Assembly: GCF_900232995.1 (NCBI RefSeq)
Contig: NZ_OCVX01000003.1
Location: 39,681 to 103,680, forward strand
Direction: 5' to 3'
Length of the DNA: 64,000 bases
From: Mycobacterium simulans
GTDB lineage: Bacteria; Actinomycetota; Actinomycetes; Mycobacteriales; Mycobacteriaceae
The translations under genes were made by a program, and so were the position numbers. Below the pieces are notes generated by a model. It saw nothing but the letters and a program-made list of their open reading frames with translations, searched no databases and was not told the origin of the DNA. Positions 36,999 to 46,279 of the stretch are shown one piece after another (positions within the stretch are counted from its first letter, which is position 1; the number at the start of each line of letters is the position of its first letter).

Positions 36999-38384
36999 TT
37001 AGTGAGCGAAGTGCTGGGCTTCGTAATGCCCACCCGGCTTGACCTTGTCCAGCGCGGCCAGCGCGGTGACGGCGTCGTCGTGCAATGCCCGGGCCAGGTC
37101 GGCGGACAACCCTTCGCGCACCACGATGCGCAGCACCGAGACGTGGGTGGCGTTGTCGGGCATGGTGTAGGCGGGGACTTGCCAGCCGAAGGTCCGCAGT
37201 TCGTGGGAGACGTCGAACTCGGTGTATCCCCGGTCTTTGGCAAGCCGGAAGCTGACCACCGGGATCGCCGAACCGTCCGAAATCAGTTGGCAATGCTCAC
37301 CGGTGCGCAACTGTTCACCCAACCAGCGCGCTGTTTGCGACAGGGCCTGCATGACCTTGGTGTAGCCGTCGCGGCCCAGCCGGAGGAAGTTGTAGTACTG
37401 GCCCACGACCTGATTGCCCGGGCGCGAGAAGTTCAACGTGAACGTTGGCATATCGCCGCCCAGATAGTTGACCCGGAAGACCAGCTCCTCAGGCAGATGC
37501 TCGGCGCTGCGCCACACGACGAACCCAACGCCCGGGTAGGTCAGCCCATACTTGTGGCCGCTGACATTGATCGACACCACCCGAGGCAGCCGGAAATCCC
37601 ACACCAGCTCGGGGTGCAAGAACGGCACCACGAACCCCCCGCTGGCGGCATCGACATGCACGGGGACGTCCACACCCCCACCGGCCGCCAGTTTGTCCAA
37701 CGCCGCGCAAATCTCGGCGATGGGTTCGAGTTCACCGGTGTACGTGGTGCCAAGGATCGCCACCACGCCGATGGTGTTCTCGTCAACGGCGTCCACCACC
37801 TGCTCGGGGGTAATGACGTAACGGCCCTCTTCCATTGGGAGGTAACGGGGTTCGACGTCGAAGTAGCGGCAGAACTTCTCCCAGACAACCTGGACGTTGG
37901 AGCCCATCACCAGGTTGGGGGTGCGCTTCTCCCAGCCCGTACCGACCTTCTGCCGCCACCGCCATTTGAGCGCCAGCCCACCAAGCATGACCGCCTCGCT
38001 CGAGCCGATAGTCGATACGCCGATGGCACTGGCTGGGTCGTCGTCGCGCAGGTTTTCGGCGTGGAAGAGATCGGCCACCATGCACACGCAGCGCTGCTCG
38101 ATGGCCGCGGTCGCTGGGTATTCGTCCTTGTCGATCATGTTCTTGTCGAACGTCTCGGCCATCAACCGCCCGGCCTCGGGATCCATCCAGGTGGTGACGA
38201 ACGTGGCCAGGTTCAGCCGTGAGCTGCCGTCGAGCATCAGCTCGTCGTGGATGAAGCGGTAAGCGGCCTCCGGATCCATCGACTCCTCGGGCAGCCGCAA
38301 CGCCGGCACCGGCGCGGTGAATAGGCGACCGGTGTAGGCGGGCGCGATCGAATGCGCGGGCACCGACGGATGATGTTGCGGCAC
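36999..38384 (-). CDS. gadB: Glutamate decarboxylase
   Basis: A 461-residue PLP-dependent decarboxylase. The N-terminal LNLATFVTTWMDPEAGRLMAE, STIGSSEAVMLGGLALKW and HVDAASGGFVVPFLHP are group II decarboxylase features; the PLP lysine is in SINVSGHKYGLTYPG. It converts glutamate to GABA, consuming a proton. GTG 38384 follows GAGAGGA. It starts 15 bases after the nnrD stop on the same strand and may be co-transcribed. It matches Rv3432c along its length. Confidence 0.95.
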   Translation of the reverse strand: MPQHHPSVPAHSIAPAYTGRLFTAPVPALRLPEESMDPEAAYRFIHDELMLDGSSRLNLATFVTTWMDPEAGRLMAETFDKNMIDKDEYPATAAIEQRCVCMVADLFHAENLRDDDPASAIGVSTIGSSEAVMLGGLALKWRWRQKVGTGWEKRTPNLVMGSNVQVVWEKFCRYFDVEPRYLPMEEGRYVITPEQVVDAVDENTIGVVAILGTTYTGELEPIAEICAALDKLAAGGGVDVPVHVDAASGGFVVPFLHPELVWDFRLPRVVSINVSGHKYGLTYPGVGFVVWRSAEHLPEELVFRVNYLGGDMPTFTLNFSRPGNQVVGQYYNFLRLGRDGYTKVMQALSQTARWLGEQLRTGEHCQLISDGSAIPVVSFRLAKDRGYTEFDVSHELRTFGWQVPAYTMPDNATHVSVLRIVVREGLSADLARALHDDAVTALAALDKVKPGGHYEAQHFAH

Positions 38385-38399
38385 AACGGATCCTCTCAG

Positions 38400-39830
38400 C
38401 TATATGGCGGCCAGGGCGGCCCGGATGTGGTGCAAGATTCGCGACGCCGACGTCGGCGCCTCACCGGGTCCCGGATCCGCGGCCGACAGCGCCGCGGCGC
38501 GCGCGTGCACGAAGGCGGCAGTCGCCGCGGCCTCGCCGGCCGGCAACCCGGATGCTAGGAGCGCGCCGATCATCCCGGAGAGCACATCACCGGAGCCGGC
38601 GGTCGCCGCCCACGATTGCCCGGCGGGACTCAGGTAGACCGGCCCACCGGGGTCGGCGACGATCGTGACGTTGCCTTTGAGCAGCACGGTGGCGCCGAAC
38701 GCGTCGGCGAGCTTGCGCGCGGCGCCGACGCGATCGTCGCCGGGCGGCTCCCCGGCCAGCCGGGCGAACTCGCCGGCGTGCGGCGTCAGCACCGTCGGGG
38801 CGTTGCGGTTGGCCACCAGGTCAGGGTGGGCCGCCAGCATGGTCAGCCCGTCGGCGTCAACCAGCACGGGCAGATCGGTTTCCAACGCGAACCACAATGC
38901 GGCCGCCCCGGTTGCTTCAGCGTCCCCGGTACCTAGCCCCGGGCCGACGACCCAGGCCTGCACCCGCCCGGCCGCAGCCGGGGTAGGCGAGGCGATCACT
39001 TCCGGCCAATGCGACAGGACCTCGGCATGGGCGCTGCCGGCGTAGCGGACCATGCCCGAGGTGGCCGTAACGGCGGCGCCCGTGCACAACACCGCGGCGC
39101 CCGGGTACGTCGCCGAGCCGGCCAGAATGCCGGTCACACCCTGGGTGTACTTGTCGTCGCGCGCACCGGGCACCGGCCAGCGCGCGGCCACATCGGCCGC
39201 CTCCAAACCCAGCATGTCGGTGTCCGGTAGGTCGAGCCCGATATCGACCAGCTTGACCCGCCCGCAGTCGGCCAGCGCGTGCACCGGCTTGAGCCCGCCG
39301 AAGGTGACGGTCACCGCGGCGCGCACCGCGGGGCCGGTGATCGCCCCGGTCGCCGCGTCAATGCCGCTGGGGATGTCCACGGCGGCTACCGGAATTCCCG
39401 CGTCATCGACGGCGGCGAACACCTCGGCAGCCGCCGGCCGCAACGGTCCGGAGCCGGAAATACCCACCACCCCATCGATAACGAGATCGGTTGTCGCAGA
39501 AACCTTTTCGACAATGCGGCCACCGGCCTTCCGGAAGGCGGTCAGCCCCTTGGCATGGGTCCGCTCCGGTTTGAGCAGGATCGCGTCGGCCGCCGCGCCG
39601 CGGCGGCGCAGGAAGGTGGCCGCCCACAGCGCGTCGCCGCCGTTGTCACCCGAGCCGACGACCGCGCACACCCGGCGGCCGGCAACGCCGCCCGTTCGGG
39701 CCGTCAGCTCACCAATGAGCTCGGTCGCCAGACCAAAGGCTGCTCGCCTCATCAATGCGCCGTCGGGCAGGCTGGCCAGCAGCGGCGCCTCGGCCTCGCG
39801 GATCGCCTCGGCCGAGTAGTAGTGGCGCAT
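38400..39830 (-). CDS. nnrD: Bifunctional NAD(P)H-hydrate epimerase / ADP-dependent dehydratase
   Basis: A 476-residue fusion. The N-terminal ~210 residues are a YjeF_N epimerase domain (CAVVGSGDNGGDALWAATFLRRRG, VDIPSGIDAATGAI). The C-terminal half is a ribokinase-like dehydratase (AWVVGPGLGTGDAE, TPHAGEFARLAGEPP, TAGSGDVLSGMIGALLASG). It repairs hydrated NADH and NADPH. It matches Rv3433c and diverges from a SAM methyltransferase gene across 86 bases. Confidence 0.94.
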   Translation of the reverse strand: MRHYYSAEAIREAEAPLLASLPDGALMRRAAFGLATELIGELTARTGGVAGRRVCAVVGSGDNGGDALWAATFLRRRGAAADAILLKPERTHAKGLTAFRKAGGRIVEKVSATTDLVIDGVVGISGSGPLRPAAAEVFAAVDDAGIPVAAVDIPSGIDAATGAITGPAVRAAVTVTFGGLKPVHALADCGRVKLVDIGLDLPDTDMLGLEAADVAARWPVPGARDDKYTQGVTGILAGSATYPGAAVLCTGAAVTATSGMVRYAGSAHAEVLSHWPEVIASPTPAAAGRVQAWVVGPGLGTGDAEATGAAALWFALETDLPVLVDADGLTMLAAHPDLVANRNAPTVLTPHAGEFARLAGEPPGDDRVGAARKLADAFGATVLLKGNVTIVADPGGPVYLSPAGQSWAATAGSGDVLSGMIGALLASGLPAGEAAATAAFVHARAAALSAADPGPGEAPTSASRILHHIRAALAAI

Positions 39831-39916
39831 GAGCCCGCATACCCCTTCGCTCGCAGTCGAACCTGCCCGCGTTCACCAACATTACGTGTCCCGATCGAGG
39901 CGTACAGTCGGCGGCG

Positions 39917-40840
39917 ATGGCACGCACCGATAACGACACCTGGGACCTGGCGACCAGCGTGGGCGCCACCGCCACCGGCGTCGCGGTGGGGCGTGCGCTG
40001 GCAAGCCGGGGACCCGACCCGCTGATTAACGACCCATTCGCCGAGCCGCTGGTTCGCGCGGTGGGCGTGGACTTCTTCACCCGACTCGCCAGCGGCGAGT
40101 TGGATCCCGCTGACGTCGACGGCGGCTCCGAATTCGGCATGGCTCGGATGCGAGACATGATGGGCGTGCGCACCCGCTTCTTCGACGACTTTTTCGTCGA
40201 GGCCGCCAACGCCGGAATCCGGCAGGCGGTGATTCTGGCGTCCGGCCTGGATGCCCGCGCCTATCGGTTGCCATGGCCGGCCGGGACCACCGTCTACGAG
40301 ATCGACCAGCCCCAGGTCATCGAATTCAAGACCGCGACGCTGGCCGAGCTGGGCGCCATCCCCACCGCCGAACGCAAGACGGTGGCCGTAGATCTACGCC
40401 ACGACTGGGTGGGTGGGTTGCGCGCGGCCGGCCTGGACCCTAACCAACCCACCGCTTGGAGCGCAGAGGGATTGCTACCTTTCCTGCCTCCGGACGCCCA
40501 GGATGCACTGCTGGAAAACATCTCCGAACTCAGTGCAGCGGGCAGTCGGCTGGCCACCGAGAACCTGCCGGACGCAAGCCGGTCGGTGCCGATGATGGCC
40601 GACCGGATCCGCGAGGCCGCCGACCGCTGGCGCGAACACGGATTCGATGTGGAGATGACCGACCTGTGGTACGCCGGCGACCGCAACGACGTCGTCGATT
40701 ATCTGAACACCCACGGCTGGCTGGCAACGTCCATCGAAGTTACGGAATTGCTTGCCGCTCACGGTATTTCGATCCAGACTGTTGACGATACGGAGGCTAC
40801 GTTCGCCTCGTTGGGCTACGTCACCGCAACCCGGAGCTAG
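39917..40840 (+). CDS. SAM-dependent methyltransferase, TIGR00027/COG3315 family (second copy)
   Basis: A 307-residue paralogue of the protein at 2811-3731, sharing [57 protein letters not shown] and [16 protein letters not shown]. It starts at ATG 39917. No equivalent sits between Rv3433c and Rv3434c in M. tuberculosis as I remember it, so this copy was added or lost there. Its last 20 bases overlap the end of the converging membrane-protein gene. Substrate unknown. Confidence 0.87.
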   Translation: MARTDNDTWDLATSVGATATGVAVGRALASRGPDPLINDPFAEPLVRAVGVDFFTRLASGELDPADVDGGSEFGMARMRDMMGVRTRFFDDFFVEAANAGIRQAVILASGLDARAYRLPWPAGTTVYEIDQPQVIEFKTATLAELGAIPTAERKTVAVDLRHDWVGGLRAAGLDPNQPTAWSAEGLLPFLPPDAQDALLENISELSAAGSRLATENLPDASRSVPMMADRIREAADRWREHGFDVEMTDLWYAGDRNDVVDYLNTHGWLATSIEVTELLAAHGISIQTVDDTEATFASLGYVTATRS

Positions 40841-41486
40841 GCGCCGGCGGGCGATCTCGGGTTAACGGAAAGAAGCACAGCCCGATGAATATCGCCGAGA
40901 AGTGACCGATGCCAGTGAAGTTCAGATTGCCAATCAGCGGGACGGCAAAGATCGTGATCAGTACGGCGAGGTAAACCCACCGCCAGGGCGGCGCCACGCG
41001 GTAGGCGAGCACAGCCGTCACGCCGACGAGGAAGTAGCTGACTCCGATATCGCGGGCATGGACCAGCCGTTGCGGTTCCAAATGATGCAGGATCGCCAAA
41101 TACAGCAGCCCTTCGCTGATGTAGGTAGCAGCGATGTGGGCGGTCAATCCCACTGTGAGCCAACGCGCTTGGCCCAGCCAACGCTCGGCGGGCGCAAGAA
41201 ACAGAGTGAACAGCACAAGATAGGGTGTCCAGTATCTGCCGTCGATCCAGAGCAAGCTGTAGAACAGCACGTCGAGCGGATCGGTGCTCAATTCGTAGAT
41301 GTTGGTGGAACCGTCGACGACGACGGTGTGGTACTGCCGCCTGGTCAGGTGGCGGGCGATGATCGTAGTGATCAGTAGGACCGTCACCCACAGGTAGGTC
41401 AGCGGGGCGCTAGCGATGAATCGCCATACCGCGTTAGGCCAGGCCTTCGGACGTACGTAGCTGAGGGACTTTCCCACGGCGTCCAC
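40821..41486 (-). CDS. Rhomboid-like multi-span membrane protein (copy 1)
   Basis: A 221-residue protein with about six membrane segments. It resembles a rhomboid fold: a histidine in the second helix (H117, [19 protein letters not shown]), a serine in [10 protein letters not shown] (S150) and a late histidine in [12 protein letters not shown] (H195). These three positions are shared with the neighbouring paralogue at 41524-42231. The canonical GxSG is not perfect, so protease activity is a guess. It is the last gene of the glmS-DUF4436-rhomboid-like series. GTG 41486 is used as start. Confidence 0.72.
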   Translation of the reverse strand: MDAVGKSLSYVRPKAWPNAVWRFIASAPLTYLWVTVLLITTIIARHLTRRQYHTVVVDGSTNIYELSTDPLDVLFYSLLWIDGRYWTPYLVLFTLFLAPAERWLGQARWLTVGLTAHIAATYISEGLLYLAILHHLEPQRLVHARDIGVSYFLVGVTAVLAYRVAPPWRWVYLAVLITIFAVPLIGNLNFTGIGHFSAIFIGLCFFPLTRDRPPAPSSGLR

Positions 41487-41523
41487 AATCGCACGGATGC
41501 GAGTGTGCCGCGCGGAGGACTCT

Positions 41524-42231
41524 TCAGGCCGAGGCGTCGGATGATCGCCGGAATGCGGCTTTCAGTTTCGCGGGACTCAACGACGGGGCCTTGCGCTCTC
41601 GGGCCATCGGATAAAAAGCGAGACCGATCAGGAGCGCAGCGAAATGGCCGATCGCGGTGAAGCTCAGCTCGATACGGTCCATCGTGGCCACCGGAAATCC
41701 AAAAATGATGAGCAGCACGGCAAGATAGCCCCAACGCCACGGCCGCGCGATGTGATACGCGAGGACAGCCATCACGCCGACGAGAAAGTAGCTGACCCCG
41801 ATATCGTGAGCTCGCACATACCTTTCCGACGCGTCGTGCAGTTCGATCGCCAGGTAAAGCAGACCTTCACTGATGTATGTGGCGACGATATGGGAGCTCA
41901 AACCCACAGTGAGCCAACGCAGCTGGCCCAGCCATTGCTCGGCCGGCGCGAGAAACAGGGTGAACAACAGCAGGTATGGTTCCAGGCTCTTGCCGTCGAT
42001 CCACAGCAGGCTGGAGAACAGCACGCCAAGCGGGTCGGTCGCCAGTGCGTGGATATTGGTAAACCGGTGCAGGAGCACCGCGTGCAACTGTCTCCCGGTC
42101 AGCACGTTCTGAACGATCGTTGTGACCACCAGCGCGAGCAGCCAGGTGTACGTCAACGGCGCGCTACTGACGAAATGCCACACCGCGAGCGCCCAGGTTC
42201 GCAGCCGCGCCCGCACCGATGCGTCCGCCAC
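41524..42231 (-). CDS. Rhomboid-like multi-span membrane protein (copy 2, Rv3434c-like)
   Basis: A 235-residue paralogue of the downstream gene, about half identical by eye: [54 protein letters not shown]114 in GLSSHIVATYISEG, S147 in [11 protein letters not shown]196 in AIGHFAALLIGL. The C-terminus is basic and cytoplasmic (RERKAPSLSPAKLKAAFRR). It lies where M. tuberculosis has Rv3434c. It starts at GTG 42231, 3 bases after the DUF4436 gene, so the three are co-transcribed. Function unknown. Confidence 0.75.
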   Translation of the reverse strand: MADASVRARLRTWALAVWHFVSSAPLTYTWLLALVVTTIVQNVLTGRQLHAVLLHRFTNIHALATDPLGVLFSSLLWIDGKSLEPYLLLFTLFLAPAEQWLGQLRWLTVGLSSHIVATYISEGLLYLAIELHDASERYVRAHDIGVSYFLVGVMAVLAYHIARPWRWGYLAVLLIIFGFPVATMDRIELSFTAIGHFAALLIGLAFYPMARERKAPSLSPAKLKAAFRRSSDASA

Positions 42232-42234
42232 GAC

Positions 42235-43071
42235 CTAACTTTTATCAGGTGCCAGATGCCGCCACCAGCAAGAGATGTAGAGCACCAGCGAGATCGCCAA
42301 CACCACGATCACCCAGAGCACGATCGTGACGTCCATCCAGCTTCCGAATGGAGGCGAGTCGGGCAGCGCATTTCGCAGCGGCATCACCGCGAACAGCATC
42401 GCCGCATACCACGTTGTCATCGGCGGCTGGAATTTTCGGCGGCCACGTACCGTCTGAATCGCAACGAAAAATGCTAGGCCGGCGAGCGTGACGAGAACAC
42501 CGAGGATGAGGACGGCGAACGCCGCGGTGCTTTGCGATCGGTACAACTCGAGTCGGTAGGGCGCGTGGCGATCGGCTTTGTTGACGCGGGCCACATCAAT
42601 TTTCCAGCCGAGCAGACGGTCGACCAATGTCACCGTCGCGGGTTGGGGTATTTGCGACGATCCGGAGAAGAGTTGGACGTTGATCGGCCCCGACTGGTAG
42701 CGATCGAAGGGCCAGTTCGCGACGTCACCGGACAGGCTGATCGAAGCCCGAAAAACATCGGGCAACGTGCCCTTCGGCCAGGTGCGTTTGCTCGCCAGTA
42801 CCACCGAGGTGGCCAGCATGCTGAGGTCGTCCTTGAGATTGCCGGTTTGCGGGTCGATCAGCGCGGGTCCCGGCGTGACGGTGAGGTTTGCGATGAGCAC
42901 GCCACTGTTGGACTGGATATCTTCGATATCGACGGTCACCGTGGTCCCGTCGCTCGCCGGGGGACTGTCAGAAATTTGGTGTGCGTGGCCCATACCGCTA
43001 TCGACGTAGAGCACAATCGAGCCGACATATGCCGCAATGAAAACCAAGAGACCAACGATGCCGAGTCTCAT
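42235..43071 (-). CDS. Membrane protein, DUF4436-like (Rv3435c-like)
   Basis: A 278-residue protein: one N-terminal membrane segment (MRLGIVGLLVFIAAYVGSIVLY), an extracytoplasmic beta-rich domain of about 160 residues (VTVDIEDIQSNSGVLIANLT, RTWPKGTLPDVF, DVANWPFDRYQSGP), then three C-terminal membrane helices. The WPFDRY motif is typical of this mycobacterial family. It starts 18 bases after glmS on the same strand. The role is unknown; conserved linkage to glmS suggests a cell-envelope job. Confidence 0.75.
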   Translation of the reverse strand: MRLGIVGLLVFIAAYVGSIVLYVDSGMGHAHQISDSPPASDGTTVTVDIEDIQSNSGVLIANLTVTPGPALIDPQTGNLKDDLSMLATSVVLASKRTWPKGTLPDVFRASISLSGDVANWPFDRYQSGPINVQLFSGSSQIPQPATVTLVDRLLGWKIDVARVNKADRHAPYRLELYRSQSTAAFAVLILGVLVTLAGLAFFVAIQTVRGRRKFQPPMTTWYAAMLFAVMPLRNALPDSPPFGSWMDVTIVLWVIVVLAISLVLYISCWWRHLAPDKS

Positions 43072-43089
43072 CAGCCCCGCTATACCCCG

Positions 43090-44958
43090 CTATTCGACGG
43101 TGACGGACTTGGCCAGATTGCGCGGCTTGTCGACGTCGTAACCGCGGGCGCGGGCCACCGAAGCGGCGAACACCTGCAGCGGGATTGTCGACAGCAACGG
43201 CTGCAAAAGCGTTGATACCGCGGGGATTTCGATCAGATGATCGGCGTAGGGGCGCACCGTTTCGTCGCCCTCCTCGGCGATCACGATGGTCACCGCGCCG
43301 CGGGTCTGGATCTCGCGGATGTTGGACAGCAGCTTGGCGTGCAGCGTGGCCGAGCCCTTGGGGGAAGGCATCACGACGATGACCGGTAGGTCGTCTTCGA
43401 TCAGCGCGATCGGGCCGTGCTTGAGCTCGCCGGCCGCGAACCCCTCGGCGTGCATGTAGGCCAATTCCTTGAGTTTGAGCGCACCTTCCAGCGCCACCGG
43501 GTAACCGACGTGACGACCGAGGAACAGCACCGTCGACGACTGAGCGAACCGGTACGCAAGGTCGGCAACCGGCTTGACCCCGGCGATGACCCGGGCCACC
43601 AGGTCTGGCATCGCTTCCAGCTCGCGGTAGTCGCGCCGCACCTCGTCGGGGTATTTGGTGCCGCGGGCCTGCGCCAACGCCAGGCCGAGGAGGTAGTTGG
43701 CGGCGATCTGCGCGAGAAAGGTTTTCGTCGAGGCCACGCCAATCTCCGGGCCGGCGCGGGTATAGAGCACCGCATCGCACTCGCGCGGGATCTGGGAGCC
43801 GTTGGTGTTGCAGATTGCCAGCACCTTGGCCTTCTGCTCTTTGGCGTGCCGGACCGCCTCCAGGGTGTCGGCGGTTTCGCCGGACTGGGAGATGGCCACC
43901 ACCAGCGTGCTGCGGTCCAGTACCGGGTCGCGATAACGAAACTCGCTCGCCAGTTCTACCTCCACCGGCAACCTTGTCCAGTGCTCGATCGCGTACTTGG
44001 CGAGCAGCCCAGAGTGGTACGCGGTACCGCAGGCCACCACGAAGACCTTGTCGATCTCGCGTAGTTCCTGATCGGACAGCCGCTGTTCGTCGAGCACGAT
44101 CCGGTTGCCCACGAAATGCCCGAGCAGCGTGTCGGCGACCGCGGTGGGCTGTTCGGCGATCTCCTTGAGCATGAAGAACTCGTAGCCACCCTTTTCGGCG
44201 GCGGCCAGGTCCCAGTCAATGTGAAATTCGCGGGCAGTTGCCGCGTCAGCATTGCCGTGGAAGTCGGTGATCCGGTAACTGTCGGCGGTGATCACCACCG
44301 CCTGATCTTGGCCCAGTTCGACCGCATCGCGGGTGTGTTCAATGAAGGCGGCCACGTCGGAGCCGACGAACATCTCGCCGTCGCCGATACCCACCACCAG
44401 CGGTGTCGAGCGGCGGGCGGCGACGATCGTGCCGGGCTCGTCGGCGTTGGCGAACACCAGGGTGAAATGGCCCTCGAGCCGGCGCAGCACGGATAGCACC
44501 GAGGCCGCGAAATCACCCGCCCCCGCGCCTTCGCGGTACTCCCGGGCCACCAGGTGCACCGCGACCTCGGTGTCGGTGTCGCTGGCAAACTCCACGCCGT
44601 CCATCTCCAGCTCGTGGCGCAGCGCGGCGAAGTTCTCGATGATGCCGTTGTGGACGACGGCGATCTTGCCGGCGGCGTCGCGGTGCGGGTGCGCGTTGCG
44701 ATCGGTGGGGCGCCCATGGGTGGCCCAGCGGGTATGGCCCAGCCCGGTGCTGCCCGCCAGCTCCGACAGCGTCATGCCGGCCACCGCCGCCTCCAGATTG
44801 GATAGCCGGCCGGCCCGGCGACGCACGGTGAGATTGTTGGCACCGTCGACCAGTGCGATGCCCGATGAGTCGTAGCCGCGGTACTCCATGCGGCGCAGTG
44901 CGTCCATGACGACGTCGCAGGCAGGGCGCTGCCCGACGTAGCCGACAATTCCGCACAT
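43090..44958 (-). CDS. glmS: Glutamine-fructose-6-phosphate aminotransferase GlmS
   Basis: A 622-residue enzyme making glucosamine 6-phosphate, the first step to UDP-GlcNAc. The N-terminal nucleophile Cys2 is in MCGIVGYVGQRPA, the glutaminase domain holds GLGHTRWATHGRP, and two SIS domains follow (ACGTAYHSGLLAKYAIEHW, VAISQSGETADTLEAVRHAK, FLGRHVGYPVALEGALKLKE). The C-terminus DVDKPRNLAKSVTVE is canonical. glmM, the next enzyme, is also in this window at 50385. Confidence 0.96.
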   Translation of the reverse strand: MCGIVGYVGQRPACDVVMDALRRMEYRGYDSSGIALVDGANNLTVRRRAGRLSNLEAAVAGMTLSELAGSTGLGHTRWATHGRPTDRNAHPHRDAAGKIAVVHNGIIENFAALRHELEMDGVEFASDTDTEVAVHLVAREYREGAGAGDFAASVLSVLRRLEGHFTLVFANADEPGTIVAARRSTPLVVGIGDGEMFVGSDVAAFIEHTRDAVELGQDQAVVITADSYRITDFHGNADAATAREFHIDWDLAAAEKGGYEFFMLKEIAEQPTAVADTLLGHFVGNRIVLDEQRLSDQELREIDKVFVVACGTAYHSGLLAKYAIEHWTRLPVEVELASEFRYRDPVLDRSTLVVAISQSGETADTLEAVRHAKEQKAKVLAICNTNGSQIPRECDAVLYTRAGPEIGVASTKTFLAQIAANYLLGLALAQARGTKYPDEVRRDYRELEAMPDLVARVIAGVKPVADLAYRFAQSSTVLFLGRHVGYPVALEGALKLKELAYMHAEGFAAGELKHGPIALIEDDLPVIVVMPSPKGSATLHAKLLSNIREIQTRGAVTIVIAEEGDETVRPYADHLIEIPAVSTLLQPLLSTIPLQVFAASVARARGYDVDKPRNLAKSVTVE

Positions 44959-45040
44959 TCTGACCAGGGTAGTGCAGCCGACCCTTCAGGTTCGTGTCCG
45001 ACGGTATCGTTTAGCTGCTCACCTGCGCGAAAGGCCCGCC

Positions 45041-45430
45041 GTGTCCTACCCGTTTCACCAGCCCGGACATCCGAGACAGCCAGACCTCTTTCATCTGAGG
45101 CTGGTCGAGCACATCGGCGCAGTGATTTTCTGGCATCAGCGCACCTATACGTTCACCGGGACGATCGAGCAATGCGAAGCGGCGTATCGCCGCGCGCAAA
45201 CCCAGAACTTGGCCGTCGGCTGGTGGAGCCTGGCATCGCTTCTGGTCATGAACTGGATTGCCCTGTTCTCAAACTTGAGCGCAATCCGCAAGCTGCGCGC
45301 CTTGGCCCAGCAGCCGCCAGAAGCGGCCCTACCGGCACCCTCGCCCGCGGGCTGGTATCACGACCCGTCCGGACCCGGGCACCGCTATTGGGACGGTGTC
45401 ACGTGGACGCAGTGGACGCATCCCCGCTAA
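45041..45430 (+). CDS. Small membrane protein with C-terminal DUF2510 domain (Rv3437-like)
   Basis: A 129-residue protein from GTG 45041 (VSYPFHQPGHPRQPDLFHL). One membrane helix (GWWSLASLLVMNWIALFSNL) is followed by a short linker and the C-terminal domain AGWYHDPSGPGHRYWDGVTWTQW, the DUF2510 signature of actinobacterial envelope proteins. It diverges from glmS. The start is chosen because the frame upstream shows no conservation. Function unknown. Confidence 0.75.
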   Translation: MSYPFHQPGHPRQPDLFHLRLVEHIGAVIFWHQRTYTFTGTIEQCEAAYRRAQTQNLAVGWWSLASLLVMNWIALFSNLSAIRKLRALAQQPPEAALPAPSPAGWYHDPSGPGHRYWDGVTWTQWTHPR

Positions 45431-45439
45431 CGTCGACGG

Positions 45440-46279
45440 GTGGCCCGCATCCGCAAGCTCGTCGCCGCTCTCAGTCACCGTGGCCCACACCGTGTTCTGC
45501 GCGGTGACCTGGCCTTTGCCGGCTTACCCGGGGTGGTGTACACCCCGGAGGCCGGCCTAAACCTTCCGGGCGTCGCCTTTGCTCATGACTGGCTCACCGG
45601 CACCGCCCGTTACGCGGGTCTGCTCGAGCACCTGGCGTCGTGGGGCATCGTGGCCGGGGCTCCCGACACCCAACGCGGGCTGGCACCTTCGGTGCTTCAC
45701 CTGGCGTTCGATCTTGGTGTTGCCCTCGACATCGTGGCGGGTGTGCGCCTCGGGCCGGGCAATATCAGCGTGCATCCCGCCAAACTCGGGCTGGCGGGTC
45801 ACGGGTTCGGCGGCTCGGCCGCGGTGTTCGCTGCTGCCGGTATGCCCGCCAAGCCGTCGGCGGTGGCAGCGATCTTCCCGACGGTGACCACGCCGCCGGC
45901 GGAGCATCCGGCCGCGACCCTCAGCGTGCCCGGTCTGATCCTGAGCGCGCCGGAGGATCCGAAGACGCTGACATCCAATGCCCTTGGGCTCTCGCACGCT
46001 TGGGATACGGCCACGCTGCGCATTGTCAGCAAAGCCGAAGCCGGTGGACTGGTGGAGGGCCGGCGACTGACACGGGCGGTTGGGTTGCCCGGACCGCACC
46101 GCAAGACACAGCGCGCGGTACGGGCGCTGTTGACCGGCTACCTCCTCTACGCCCTCGGCGGCGACAAGACCTATCGCGACTTCGCCGATCCGCAGGTGCA
46201 GCTTCCCAAGACGGATGCGATAGACCCTGAAGCGCCGCCAGTGACGCCTGAAGAGAAGATCGTCGCGCTGCTCAAGTGA
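45440..46279 (+). CDS. Alpha/beta-hydrolase-fold protein, probably non-catalytic (Rv3438-like)
   Basis: A 279-residue protein resembling dienelactone-hydrolase/lipase folds (GVVYTPEAGLNLPGVAFAHDWL, LILSAPEDP). At the place of the nucleophile elbow it has LAGHGFGGSAAV, so residue 122 is Gly where GxSxG enzymes have Ser. It is therefore probably not a conventional hydrolase. GTG 45440 is 9 bases after the previous stop, and its TGA overlaps the ATG of the next gene (TGATG). Confidence 0.78.
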   Translation: MARIRKLVAALSHRGPHRVLRGDLAFAGLPGVVYTPEAGLNLPGVAFAHDWLTGTARYAGLLEHLASWGIVAGAPDTQRGLAPSVLHLAFDLGVALDIVAGVRLGPGNISVHPAKLGLAGHGFGGSAAVFAAAGMPAKPSAVAAIFPTVTTPPAEHPAATLSVPGLILSAPEDPKTLTSNALGLSHAWDTATLRIVSKAEAGGLVEGRRLTRAVGLPGPHRKTQRAVRALLTGYLLYALGGDKTYRDFADPQVQLPKTDAIDPEAPPVTPEEKIVALLK

